This document shows positions 1 through 11,724 of a DNA stretch of 64,000 bases, piece by piece. The stretch is from Silene conica (Eukaryota > Streptophyta > Magnoliopsida > Caryophyllales > Caryophyllaceae), in assembly GCA_029255685.2 (NCBI GenBank), contig CM055311.2, positions 4,574,269 to 4,638,268 on the forward strand. Reading direction: 5' to 3'. The notes under the pieces are model-generated. The model did no database searches. It had not been told where the DNA came from and saw nothing but the letters and a program-made list of their open reading frames with translations. Both the position numbers and the translations under genes were made by a program. The stretch's first letter is position 1; each line of letters opens with the position of its first letter.

Positions 1-110
1 AATTCAATTTAAAATAGACTTAAATCACAACGATGAGTTGCTTATATGGTTTTGTTTTATCTTCTTTTCAATATAGAACACGATCAAATATAAAACTGCT
101 AAAATAACAA

Positions 111-2632
111 ATGGCTGGTGAAGACCCAATGCCAAGTGCCAAGTGCCAAGCTAGCACGTGAATCCTGGCTTAAAACCTTCATGGACTCCATGAATCAGTC
201 TACTAGACTGAGGAATGATGGGTCAAACTTCTCTGACTGGGAGGCAGCATTACGGAATGCTGCCATTGTTGACGAAAAGCTCAAGTACTTGACTGAGCCT
301 ATTCCGGCACACCCAGGAACTGGAGCTGGAGCTAACGAAGTTCGCGCTCATAGCGACTTCGTCATGGAAGCGGGTGCGATTAAGAACGTACTGATCTATG
401 CAATTGAATCCAATTTGCAAAGACGCTTCATCTCCCATGGTGCAAACAAGATTTTCACCACGCTCACTAACGAATTCTCGAAAGCTCCGAGAATCGTTTC
501 TTATGAGAATACATGTCGCTTCTTTGAAGCGAAACTCCAGAAGGGCCAAGCTGTTAGCCCACATATTCTCAACATGATTGAGAATATCGAGAAACTGGAG
601 GCCCTAAACTGCAAGATCAGTGAGAACATAATCGTTGATCGAATGCTTCATTCGCTTCATGATGGGTTCGCCCTCTTTAGGGCCAACTATTACATGAACG
701 ACATGAAGAAGACTCCCCATGAGCTCCACTCCCTTCTCGTACAGACCGAGAAGGATCTGAAATTAAGTGGGAGCGTGAAGCAGGATGTTCTCATGATCTC
801 CAGTAAGGGTAAAGGTAAAGGGAAAGCTAAAGCTCAAGGCGACCTAGCGGTAGGTAAGCCTAAGTTCAAGAAGTCGGGATTGGCTAACAGTGGGCCCGGT
901 GAGTCGAGCAACTCACAGGGTAAGACAAAGAGTAAGGAAACAAGGATGGAATGCCACCATTGCCACAAGACTGGGCATTGGAGGCGCGCGTGCCCCGTGT
1001 ATCGCGAGGACATTAAGGCAGGCCGCGTTACTCATGTTGGTATGTCTTCTTCTTCTTTTATTCACATGATTGAGATTAACCATTCAAGTTACGGAAATTG
1101 GGTACTAGATACTGGTTGTGGTTATCATCTGTGTGATCATGTGCAAGACCTCCGAAACTAAGAGCCCCTCATAAAGGGTGAGGTTGACCTGCGTGTCGGG
1201 AATGGAGCACGAGTTGCTGCAGTCTCGAGGGGAACATACGTGATCCAGCTTCCAAGTGGATTCGAGTTATCTTTGTATAACGTGTGGGATCTTGTGGACC
1301 TACCTGCAATGGTACGCACCCTTCAGTGCAAATGGCTTTACAAGGTAAAGCATGCCGTGGAAGGACAACAAGATATCCACAAGGCAAGAGTAGTTGCTAA
1401 AGGTTTCACCCAAGTGTCAGGCTTGCACTACGATGAGATCTTTGCACCCGTAGTCATGCTACGTTCCATTCAGATTATCTTAGCGATCGCCGCATTTCAT
1501 GACTATGAAATCTGGCAGATGGACGTTAAAACCGCCTTCTTAAACGGTTATTTGGAGGAAGAGCTGTACATGGTACAGCCCGAGGGTTTTATTGATCCTG
1601 AACATCCTAAGAAGGTTTGCAAGCTTAAGTGTTCCATCTATGGACTTAATCAAGCATCACGGAGTTGGAATCATCGCTTCGACCAAGTGATAAAAGAGAA
1701 TGGTTTCATTCGATCAGTCGAGGAACCATGTCTCTATAACAAGTCGAGTGGGAGCAAGATTGTTTTCCTAGTATTGTATGTCGATGACATACTCCTGATT
1801 GGGAATGACATACCTCTCCTATCTTCGGTTAAAGTATGGTTGAAAAACCATTTCCAGATGAAAGATCTGGGAGAGGCACAAAGAATTTTGGGCATCCGTA
1901 TCTACAGGGATAGATCACGACGGATGTTGTCTCTCAGTCAGGAGTCTTATATAGATAAGATTCTAGAGAGATTCAGCATGACGAACTCCAAGAAAGGGTT
2001 CCTTCCTATGGCCACTGGGCTTCACTTGAGCAAGTCTCAAGAAGCTAAGACATTGGAAGAGAAAGAGCGCATGAGTCGGATTCCTTATGCTTCGGCTATA
2101 GGATCGATCATGTATGCCATGATATGCACACGTCCAGACGTTGCATATGCATTTAGTATGACGAGTCGATTCCAAGCTCATCCAGGTGAACAACACTGGA
2201 TGGCCGTGAAAAACATTCTTAAGTACCTATGGAGGACTAAAGATTGGGGATTGACTTATGGAGGCGATTCGACGCTCTGCGCCACTGGTTACGCAGATGC
2301 TAGCTTCCAAACGGATCGAGACGACTCGAAATCTCAGTCTGGATTCGTTTTTACTCTTAATGGTGCTGCTGTCAGCTGGAAAAGTTCTAAACAAAGTGTT
2401 ACAGCAGATTCTACAACTGAGTCCGAGTACTATGCCGCTTCGGAAGCAGCTAAGGAAGCAATATGGATGCGTCAATTCTTACAAGGTCTATCAGTAGTGC
2501 CTAGTTCGAATGACCCGATCATTGTTTATTGTGACAATAAAGGTGCCGTCTTCCAAGCTAAGGAGCATAAGTCTAGCAACAAAGCTAGACATGTACAACG
2601 GAAAGCTCATCTAATCAGAGATTACGTGGAGC
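111..2632 (+). pseudogene. Copia gag-pol pseudogene (protease-to-RT deletion)
   Basis: Aligns with the 1343-aa copia polyprotein of this window. The original ATG is at 111. A 7-bp tandem duplication (AAGTGCC, 134-147) throws the start out of frame, so the open frame only runs from about 118 without an ATG. Gag and the zinc knuckle (CHHCHKTGHWRRAC) are present, followed by the protease site DTG. CAA has become TAA at 1159-1161. At 1279-1281 the sequence jumps from the protease/pre-integrase region straight into RT. This removes about 1386 bp (462 codons, in frame), including all of integrase, with a 3-bp AAC overlap at the junction. RT (YVDD near 1777-1788) and RNase H follow. Homology stops at about 2632, where inverted LTR sequence begins. 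Confidence 0.9.
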
Positions 2633-2855
2633 ATTTTCATACCTTCACATCTCTCAAACGTGTCCTTTAGGTGTGACGTATAGGGACCAGTTGATCACCG
2701 CCATCCGTATGACAATAACGTCAAACTTATCTAGCAAGCCAACCGTTATAATCCTGGAAATTTAAGGGTGAATACATGTTTATTCCCCACAAGTGGTATC
2801 AGAGCCAGGTTCCGATCCTGGGAATTTAAGGGTGAATACATGTTTATTCCCCACA
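2633..2855 (+). repeat. Scrambled copia LTR pieces with duplicated LTR end and PBS
   Basis: Bases 2633-2749 match the copia LTR, but in the opposite orientation to the coding region before them. Next comes an LTR 3' end in coding orientation (about 2746-2791), then an initiator-Met PBS (TGGTATCAGAGC, 2794-2805). The same LTR end, about 40 bp ending CCCCACA, then appears again (about 2816-2855). The two LTR-end copies differ by one base. The order inverted LTR / LTR end / PBS / LTR end cannot come from one normal insertion. Confidence 0.8.
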
Positions 2856-2856
2856 C

Positions 2857-3699
2857 GCAGACCCAGGTAGCTTTTCAGTCCCATATAACATAGGTACCTT
2901 CCCAATCAAGAAGGCACTTTGTGACTTAGGGGCTAGTATTAGTGTGATGCCTTTGAGTCTAACTAAGAGACTAGGAATGACTACCTTTTCTATGACTAGT
3001 ATGACGGTCCAAATGGCGAACCGCTCCTCGGTAGAATCCATAGGGATGTTAGAAAACATTCCCGTTCGCATTGACAGGTTCTTTTTCCCGGTTGACTTTG
3101 TTGTGTTAGACATCCCCGAGGATGCCCACATACCTATTATTCTAGGGAGACCCTTCTTGCACACCGCTGGTGCAATAATTGATGTGGGGAGTGGGACTTT
3201 GACCTTCAAGGTAGGGAAACACTCCATAATTTTTGGGCAATCCTATAGGAAAAAGTATGCCATGACCCACATCACTTGTAATGCGTTGAATTCCGAAAGG
3301 AAGTATTTGGTCGTTACCGAGTCTCCTACTTTGGAACTTATACCGATACTTGTTATTACACCTCCGCCCCAGATTGGGAGCAATATGGAGGACACTCTTG
3401 TTTCATCATTTACAGGATTCGGTTTGGGGAAGGAAAAAGAGCAAGGAGGGGAGCCTACCGTCAAAGAGCCCATTGTGCAAAGAGGAGGACTTGGATTGTT
3501 GAGCTATGGGTCGGATGATGAGCCCGACGAAGTGGACACGGAGGACAAGGAAAGAAAAGAAGAAGCTAGGGAGGATGGACCGTCGCATATGCTTTGTGAC
3601 GGGGTGGAGACTTGCTTGGCTATCAAGACAAGCACAGTGGACGCCACGACGTGTAGTCAGAAGCCGTGGTCCGAGATATTCCGCATATTTCGCGTATGA
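2857..3699 (+). pseudogene. Athila-type retropepsin fragment
   Basis: The frame is open from 2857 to the stop at 3697-3699, with no ATG at its left edge, so it is the 3' part of a gag-protease gene. The catalytic loop reads LCDLGASISVMP (Asp codon 2923-2925). The DLGAS form in place of DSG/DTG is typical of Athila proteases. The second conserved strand, IPIILGRPFLHTAGAIIDV, lies about 85 residues later. The C-terminal third is acidic and low-complexity (DDEPDEVDTEDKERKEEA). The last residues (TTCSQKPWSE) resemble the end of the ORF at 28939-29952 (ACSQSPWSK), so both come from related elements. No RT follows. Confidence 0.75.
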
Positions 3700-5466
3700 G
3701 TTTTTGCAATTCTGTTTTTTTAAGACTATTTATTTCTGTTTTAAGACTTTTAGTTGTTAGTTTGCGTAAGACTTAGACTTTTTGCTTTCGTTGTTTTTGC
3801 TTAAGACAATAGACTTGGTATTATGGGATTTTGTGCATGTTTTGGGCACATACATAGTGTTTTACAGGTTTTGAAAAAGGATTAACTCAACCCAAATGAG
3901 TTAATCCGGAGAAGAAAAAGAACATTGCACAGGAAGTCTGGTCGACCGACCAGAAGCATCAGTCGGTCGACCAGTCACTGCAACCCAGAAGGTCACTGTA
4001 ACCCGACTCTTGGTCGGTCGACCAAGAGGTGTGGTCGGTCGACCACCATAGCAGCTACAGCCTGTTCTTATCTGCCTCGGGAATCGTGCAAGCACGATTA
4101 GGGAGTATTTCTCCTTACTCTTTCTTTTATGCTTTCATTTTCTTTTCCATTTTAAAAACCTTTAAACTATGATCTATCACCCGAAACGCCTTTAATCACC
4201 GAAAAGGGTTTATCTTCTTGTTCCTTTTCAGGTTCTTGGGGTGGCACTCCTGGCCACCGAAACCTCCTAGCTCACACTGGTTTGGGGAGGTTCCCGTTTG
4301 CGCTTAATCTTGTGAGTTCCTTCTATGTTTCCCTTTTGCTTTCCTTTTACGCAAATTCCAAATTTCTTTGATCCTTTGCTTATGTTATTGCACAATGGGG
4401 ACATTGTGCGATTTGGTTTGGGGAAGGGTTTTGTGTCACATTCATTTGTTTTACTGCATTTTGTCACACGTTTATTGCATTTCCGTCTTGCACCGTTTCT
4501 TTCATTTTTTTCCTTGCATATACACAAAAAAGGCAAAAAATAGAAAAAATTCAAAAAAAATGCACGTTTATTTTAGCATATAGGTCGAGTCGGAATGAGA
4601 GTATTTCAATGATGACTTTGCATTTTCATATGTTTATGCCTATGCCTTATCTGTCAACATGTTTAGTGGTAGAATCATATGCATTTCCACGAGTTTTTGT
4701 CAAACAATTTGTTGTTCTTGAAGACTTGACATATACCTTTGGCAAACTACTTTATTCTAAGTTTAGAGCTTATTTCTGGTTTCATTCATAACCAGTTGTT
4801 TAGGAATGTGAGTAGTACTCCCTTTGAGACATGTTACTTCAATTTGCATAAACATGAACATAAACTGCTATATACCTGTATGCTATCTTGTTTTGTGATT
4901 TTTGACACGTGCATTTGAGGCCCTTTCTCTTATTTCACCTTTAAGACTTATATTACCAAATTTGTCTTTTTGTCCCTAAAACTACATCCTATACTTAGCC
5001 CATCTTAACCAAGCTAGTATTTATGGTCAATAGAATTTTATGAGTCAACTTTGCTATTTGTATGATCTCTTGAGAAAAGAAAGAGAAATAAAGAAAGAAA
5101 AGAAAAAGAAGGAAAAAGAAGAAAAGAAAAAAAGAAAAAAAGAAAAAGAAAAACAGAAAAAGAAAGAAAAATTGAAAAAATCACTACAATTCAGTCGACC
5201 GACCGCATCAACTGGTCGGTCGACCAACTCTCTGAAACAAAAACTTGTTGTCTTTCAATAAATGGCTTTTTTTATTTTATTTACTCACGTACTTCATTCA
5301 AATCAATTGGGAGTCATTTCCTTTAAAGAATAGTGATATTTGTGCTACAAAATAGCACCGTGTTTACATTCATTGTGTTGGAAGTTATGAAATTTGTTGT
5401 TGGATCCTGGTTTTGCTAGCTTGGCTATTTAACCCCACTTATCCAAAAACATCTTAACCTTTCTTA
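3700..5466 (+). repeat. Athila-like 3' non-coding region
   Basis: No coding region supported. Contains paired palindromes (GGTCGACCGACC / GGTCGGTCGACC) at 3940-4045 and 5195-5226 and a GA-rich purine tract at about 5079-5175. The stretch 5280-5465 matches the reverse complement of about 46560-46740. The short lysine-rich frame read through the purine tract is a composition artefact. Confidence 0.7.
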
Positions 5467-5527
5467 CCCATTTATTTAAGAGCCTTTAGCAAGACATTCT
5501 CAAATAAATAGAGTTGTTACCATCTCG

Positions 5528-6096
5528 AAGTATTTTTGCATTCACGAGCATGGCATGTGCATTGGATACGGATTTGAGATGATGAGATATTATTGGGCCC
5601 AAGCTAGTTCTGCAAGACTAGACCTGGTGACCTCAGCTGTTATGCTGGTGTTCGGCGACGGCCGATTATAGTCTAGCGGGAGGTTCGGTATAGTTGGGTG
5701 TTACGGGTTTGAGATTGAAATTGTGATTGAGAATGAGATTGAGGTTGAGATTGGGGTTGTGTCTCGGTGGGGGTTGTTGGTGTTTGCTACGTTTTCTTTT
5801 ATTTGGTCTTGGTCAAATTGTTGTTACTTGTTTATTGTTCATCCATTATTGGTGTGTAATTGATATTATGATTTTATGATTTTATGATTTTATGAAAATA
5901 ATGTTATTTATAATATTATTATTATTATTATTATTGTTATTGAAATGGTGGAATGATAATGATAATGATATTATTAATATTATTAGTAAGGTTTGTTAAC
6001 ATTAATGTTGTAATGTTGTATATTATTACTATTATGAATTTATAATTGTATGGTTGTGTGTTATATATGTTATTATTATTACTAATCATATTATTA
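5528..6096. repeat. Doubly inverted segment inside the outer LTR
   Basis: Bases 5528-5757 match the reverse complement of about 6840-7060, and 5757-6096 match the reverse complement of about 26830-27185. A roughly 28-bp block containing CAACAGCCCCCACCGAGACA occurs inverted near 5757-5785 and forward near 6098-6127. An (ATT)n microsatellite lies at about 5910-5941. The flanks 5467-5527 and 6097-6443 are in normal orientation. Confidence 0.65.
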
Positions 6097-6443
6097 GAAA
6101 ACACCAACAGCCCCCACCGAGACACAACCCCTGACCAGTCCGTTTTGACGACCCAAACAACCACCCTACAAAGCCACAACCACCACCCTTCAACGGTGGT
6201 CATGACCATTATACTATGACGCACCCCCTGACACTAAACACCACCCTGACTCGACTCTATCAGCACGACACTGGTTACAAACACCCCTGGTCACAACGCC
6301 AAATTCCGAATTCGTGACTGACACCCTGCCAAAACACCACGACTAGCACCTGTAGCAACCGTTGCCTTCTCCGGCCAATGGCATCACCAGGCTCACCTCT
6401 GAGCCGCGGTGGTTCCAGGGAGGAAGCTAGTGGATGTCGACAA

Positions 6444-7683
6444 TGTAACACCCCCATTTATTTAAGAGCCTTTAGCAAGACATTCTCAAATAAATAGAGC
6501 TGTTACCATCTCGGAATGTCCGAGGTAGTGAATAACAATGTAAAACAACCAAAGTACTTTATATAAAAGTGATAAAATTTGAACTTTTTATATTACAACT
6601 ACTATGCAAAGAATAAAGTACAACTGACAATATCTAAGTATATGATCTAATTCTAAATAGGTCCAAGTCATGCCTCTCTCCATGCCCAAGCTCCTAATTC
6701 ATCTGTCTCTGACCTGTAGAATCTACTCCCCATTCCGGATCATCGTAGGTGTACACGAATACACTGTCAACCTCGCGGTTGAGTAGGATAACACAATAAT
6801 TAAAATGCAACAGATAAATGATATGCAAATGTCATGATATGCTCGAGCTCAATCACAATCTCAATCTCAACCCGAAACACCAATCTCAAACCCGAAACAC
6901 CAAGCCATACCGAACCTCCCGGCAGACTATAATCGGTCGTCACCGAACACCAACTCAATAGCTGATAAGACACCAGGCCTGGTCTGCAGAACCACCCTGG
7001 GCTTTATATCAAAACAATATCCGTCACCTCCCTCTCAATAATGCAAATGATATGCTTATGAATGCAATATTAAATAACCAATGCTTGAACATCATACTCG
7101 TATAGATCATGCTTGCACTCATAACACGTATTATAATTATCCATTCATAACACATCATAGAGTATAGTGCAAGTGTATCCTACCTGGATAGCAATATAGT
7201 CCAAAAGCAAGCCAGCAAGTAAACAGAATAATGCCACTTCAAAATCGTCACCTAACAATATAATATACGTAATCACTAACTAATATAATTACGTAAGCAA
7301 ATCAATTATTCAAATTAACAATTTAAATAATATATTGCACCTACCGAGACCGTATCAAACATGGCTACTTCAATTAACTTAACCAACCCGACTTTACTAC
7401 TTTTATAACTAACTCAAAGCGAACATACAAAATATAATTGAACTATTGATAACCGTCACATTCTTGTATAAAATTTACTTAACAACTTGAGTAAACAACA
7501 TGAACAATTATACTAATAATAATAATCATGTCAACATTAACATTATTAACAACAACAACAACAACAACAATAGTAATAATAATAATAATATCAATAATAA
7601 AAACAATAACAATAACATATAATCATAACATAATAATAATACTTAATCATAATAGTAATGATAATATAATAATAATATTAACA

Positions 7684-7720
<37 letters not shown>

Positions 7721-9317
7721 TATTTTGACAAAGGCCACCCAACTACTAATAATAATAAGACACATAATGATGACAAGGACAAAAACAATGTGGTAACATG
7801 ACAATTACGCGAACAGCAATTACGATAACAACTACGAACACCAACAGCTTCTCACGACTGAACAGCCTACCTACACAACCCCTTCGACACCCTTTCTGCC
7901 GCCTGGACAAGCACCACACCATGGTTTCTGCCACCCTTGAGCTAAGGTGCACCCACTGACACTAACCACAACCCCTGACACCACTCTAACAGCCCTCGAA
8001 ACCAGTCCCAAAACTCCCTGTCACAGCCTCACTTGTGATACGTATTTTACCGACCTTCTGTAAACAACCCCTTAGACACCTTCTACCACCACTATATCCA
8101 CCGCCTATCACTACCCTTGACACCCCACATCACCCTTAACCCCCTGATGGAAAACAGCAACCTCGACACCCTCCTAAACACCTGAAAACAACTACGAAAA
8201 CACGCTGGTCCATTCACGCAGAACCAGCCTCTGTTTTCCTTTTTACACTAACACGAGATTAGCAGCCCTCTTTTGGTGGTGCTCCGGCCAACACGCGCCT
8301 CCATACGACCACCCACATAAACTACCCACACCCTACTACTACAACCCATAAACTTGTACTCAAAACTAAGCCCAAAACAATAGTCGAAATAAGCAACGAA
8401 AACACGAACATAATATGACTAAAACTGTTACTATCGACACTTACGGTGGTTATTGTGACCCCCACGGTGGTCCTATGGTCGTTTAATGATGATAAATATG
8501 TTATTCATACTACAAGAATTACCCACAACAATAAAACTCAGATTCGAAGTTCCTAAACATACGAGAAATAGAGTCTTAAACTTACAGGCGCGCATGAATG
8601 AAAACGAAGATGGTGACGGCTGTGTTGCTACTGCTTTCGTTCTCTTCCAATCATGGTTGTCCCTATAGATTAGGGTTCTTGTTTAGTTTGGTTTAGGGGA
8701 GGCAGATGAGATGATAGAGGGGTAGGGTTTCCAATTTTATCAATGTCGATGAATATTTTCAATTTCTGTGAATATCGATGGATAGGTGAATTAGGGTTGT
8801 ATGTTGTGTAGTGTTTTGATGGGTTAAAGGGTTTATGGTTGTGTTACACGGTTCATTGCTACCACCACCCAAGTCCAAGCCCATCATTAGTAGTCCAACA
8901 CGCATATCGAAGCATTATATTACCTATATCCCGTTCTCGCAACGTAACTTAAAAAAAAAACGACACATATAACTAATTATATTAATTAAATTAATTATAA
9001 GAATATATAAAGAATATAGAATTTAATTATAATTACGACTTAAATAAAAAAAAAATATAAATTAAATATAGATGAGAACTAAATATAAAATATAAAATAT
9101 ATTAAATTATAAATGTATTATCAAAATTAAAGGAATAAGGATCAAATGTCATTTTATCAAATATAAAAATAATTATGAAACATGAAATAATCGTAAAAAT
9201 ACGATTTATAAAATAATAACGGTTTACGTAAAATATTTTATAAACATTCCATCTGAAATACTTGTATAGAATATACTTTGACTGTCGTTGACCGAGGCTA
9301 AAATACGGGGTATTACA
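6444..9317 (-). repeat. 3' LTR of inner non-autonomous Ty3 element
   Basis: About 2.87 kb, from TGTAACACCCCC to GGGGTATTACA. Contains an (ATA)n/(ATT)n-rich zone (7510-7725) and CA-rich proline-like stretches (7900-8350). No coding region supported. Its first 235 bp match the truncated 5' LTR at 10930-11164 with about four differences. Confidence 0.75.
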
Positions 9318-10929
9318 GTCTTCCCTCCTTAAAGTGAACTTCGTCCCGAAGTTCGCCACCCCATAACGGTAACAAAAACACCCCACAAGCATAAGACAAC
9401 ACAAACAGTACATATATATATAAGCATTAAAACGCGAGGTGTTACATTCTATCCCCCTTATGAAACTTTGTCCTCAAAGTTTAACATATAAAAATGCATA
9501 ACAAGAGTGAACAGGATTATCAAGAGTATATTCAAACAATCACGACATATCAATTTCCATGTAATAATAACTAGTCATATCATAAACTTTTAAGATTTTA
9601 CAATCCTATCCTCCTTAAGACATGGTTACGTCCCCGTAACCCCATTACAAAACTCCACATTCAATGCTCAAAAAGATCACCGAAGCAATAGTCAACATTC
9701 ATCAAATAAGTTAATTACTCTATACCGGGCAACTAGCATACGACTTTTAAAGCAACAAAACATACTCGTCAATTTCATGTTATGCAGTGAAATCAAGGCC
9801 ACTAACACTTATCTACCCTTGAAAATTTTGACACAAATTTTACACATTTACATCATTTATCATGAAACTAGTGATGAACATACTTGCAACATAAGAGATT
9901 TATATCATGTGGAACAATTTCGTATTCAAGTAAAATTTCATACACATATAGCTACAGATTCTTTTATGTTGCAAAGGAATTACCATAATTATCATACATC
10001 AGCTTTATCATGAATTATCACTTGAAAACATTTTGAAACTTTCAAAACGATGAAGTTGTAACACAAGTTACAGATCGAAAACAAAACTAGCATTCCCACA
10101 ATTCCCATGTCAATCAAATTACTAATTCAATGTATTGTGATCAGATTCAAACTTAACAATATGTAATTCACCTGGTGGCATAGCAATAGCGTCGGTATAA
10201 AAGAAATTAACTTTGTATAAAACTCACCAATAATTACGGTTATATTATTATAACATGGTTCATATCCATATCATATGCCTATTGTTCATGCTACTAATGT
10301 CATATGGTTACATCGCATAATTCATATCTGATTAAACTTTTATATCGAACTTACATAACTTACAATTTTAACAATCAACATCATGTTGCAACTTCCAAAA
10401 AATTATAACTAAATAACCGTCCAGCCATTTTTTTGCACCAATATAGTTTTTGAGAAATATATTGAATTCACTAATCATAGGAAAACAATCAAATGCACAA
10501 CTTAAGGAAATTATTTATAACAAAATTTTTAACTCAGTTGGTCGGAACAGAAACTTTTCAGCAATTAAAGCGAAAATTGGGCAAATTGCAAAAATCACTA
10601 TTAAATAACAACTCATTAAGGTTTTACGTGACTTATCATTTTGAAAACGTGAATGAATATTCTAAACAGTGGAGTTAGAAATATGCATAAACAATAAATA
10701 CGTTTTAAATGGTGTCATTTGTAAAAACATGGGTCAAAAGAGATCTGTGCGGTAACAATCTGACCACTATCGACTAAAATATTTATTTCTCACCAATTAT
10801 ACTTGTATACGCATGAAACCAGAAGCATCGAGAAGCTAAATCAGATGGTCATCACACATAAAATTTTCACATTCATATAGGAAACATATTTTAACTGACA
10901 GCCCGTACAAGCAAGCTCTGATACCACTT
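9318..10929 (-). repeat. Internal region of inner non-autonomous element (PPT to PBS)
   Basis: Carries only signals. The polypurine tract (reverse complement of GTCTTCCCTCCTTAA) abuts the LTR at 9318. A GAACTTCG/CGAAGTTC hairpin follows at about 9339-9354. A second LTR-start-like site (GGTGTTACATTC, about 9438-9450) follows a C-rich tract. An initiator-Met PBS lies at 10915-10926. The rest is AT-rich with no supported ORF; parts resemble 23160-24760 of the outer element's internal region. Confidence 0.7.
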
Positions 10930-11164
10930 TGTAACACCCCCATTTATTTAAGAGCCTTTAGCAAGACATTCTCAAATAAATAGAGCTGTTACCATCTCGG
11001 AATGTCCTAGGTAGTGAATAACAAAGTAAAACAACCAAAGTACTTTATATAAAAGTGATAAAATTTGAACTTTTGATATTACAACTACTATGCAAAGAAT
11101 AAAGTACAACTGACAATATCTAAGTATGTGATCTAATTCTAAATAGGTCCAAGTCATGCCTCTT
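10930..11164 (-). repeat. 5' LTR fragment of inner element, cut by the TRIM
   Basis: Starts TGTAACACCCCC next to the PBS and matches 6444-6678. It stops at about 11163, where the TRIM begins. The remaining 2.6 kb of the LTR is missing. Confidence 0.8.
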
Positions 11165-11719
11165 TGTAACAACCCGACCCGCCACGGTCCTAACACACAC
11201 CCAATAAGATGGGAGGTATGCCTTTAGGCCCATTATTTGTCCTCACTTAAGCCCAAAAGCACAAGATCTTGTTAGTAAGTGGTGGGTGGAAGTTATTATA
11301 AACACATCACAAGCCTCACATTCTACCGATGTGGGACAACTTTTCTCTCATACTCTTGGGGTGTTACAAACTCCCTCACTTAAAGAACACAACGTCCTCG
11401 TTGTGCCTCAAACTTGACCACAACCAGGGCCAGAATCCTCCCCCGCTAGGTGTATGACCCGGGTACTCCCGACCACAGGCTCACCACACGGTCGCAGGGT
11501 CGCTCTGATACCATTTGTAACAACCCGACCCGCCACGGTCCTAACACACACCCAATAAGATGGGAGGTATGCCTTTAGGCCCATTATTTGTCCTCACTTA
11601 AGCCCAAAAGCACAAGATCTTGTTAGTAAGTGGTGGGTGGAAGTTATTATAAACACATCACAAGCCTCACATTCTACCGATGTGGGACAACTTTTCTCTC
11701 ATACTCTTGGGGTGTTACA
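11165..11719 (-). mobile_element. TRIM (miniature LTR retrotransposon)
   Basis: Two 204-bp direct repeats that look identical (11165-11368 and 11516-11719), each TGTAACAA...GGTGTTACA, flank only 147 bp. The internal piece ends with a reverse-complemented initiator-Met PBS (GCTCTGATACCA, about 11502-11513) and starts with a reverse-complemented purine tract (AACTCCCTCACTTAA, 11369-11383), so the element reads on the minus strand. The LTR carries CCGATGTGGGACAA, a motif common in plant LTRs. Left flank (CTCTT) and right flank (GACAA) do not match, so its own right TSD is lost. Confidence 0.88.
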
Positions 11720-11724
11720 GACAA

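Larger units (their letters stand above)
1..2855 (+). mobile_element. Decayed, rearranged Ty1/copia fragment
   Basis: Related to the two intact copia elements at 31495 and 50710 but on the opposite strand. Bases 1-110 match the intact leader just upstream of gag. A mutated gag-pol follows (111-2632), then scrambled LTR pieces (2633-2855). Its own 5' LTR and most of the leader lie outside the window or are lost. It carries a 7-bp frameshift, a nonsense codon, a 1.39-kb internal deletion and a rearranged 3' end, so it is much older than the intact copies and cannot encode a working polyprotein. Confidence 0.9.
2856..5466 (+). mobile_element. Athila-like Ty3 fragment: protease and 3' non-coding region
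   Basis: Starts abruptly after the copia debris and ends where LTR sequence of another element begins. It holds a protease segment (to 3699) and about 1.75 kb of non-coding DNA. The non-coding part matches 29953-31494 on the plus strand and the reverse complement of about 46560-48196. Shared marks are GGTCGACC-type palindromes (3940-4045, 5195-5226), a GTTTGGGGAGG block near 4280, a short Pro/Ser-poor A-rich stretch near 4530, and a long purine tract (about 5079-5175). RT, integrase and LTRs are absent. Confidence 0.8.
6444..11719 (-). mobile_element. Inner non-autonomous Ty3 element (LTR-internal-truncated LTR)
   Basis: Flanked by the 5-bp direct repeat GACAA (6439-6443 and 11720-11724). 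Minus-strand order is: truncated 5' LTR (10930-11164, then the TRIM), PBS (reverse complement of 10915-10926), about 1.6 kb non-coding internal DNA (9318-10914), polypurine tract (9318-9335) and 3' LTR (6444-9317). There is no gag or pol. LTR ends (TGTAACACCCCC / TATTACA), PBS and polypurine tract follow the pattern of the Tekay element at 13021, so mobilisation in trans by such an element is inferred. Confidence 0.75.

Noticed and set aside
5040..5261. Lysine/glutamate-rich small protein
   Set aside because: Comes from the purine tract; equivalent tracts in sister copies have other frames and stops.
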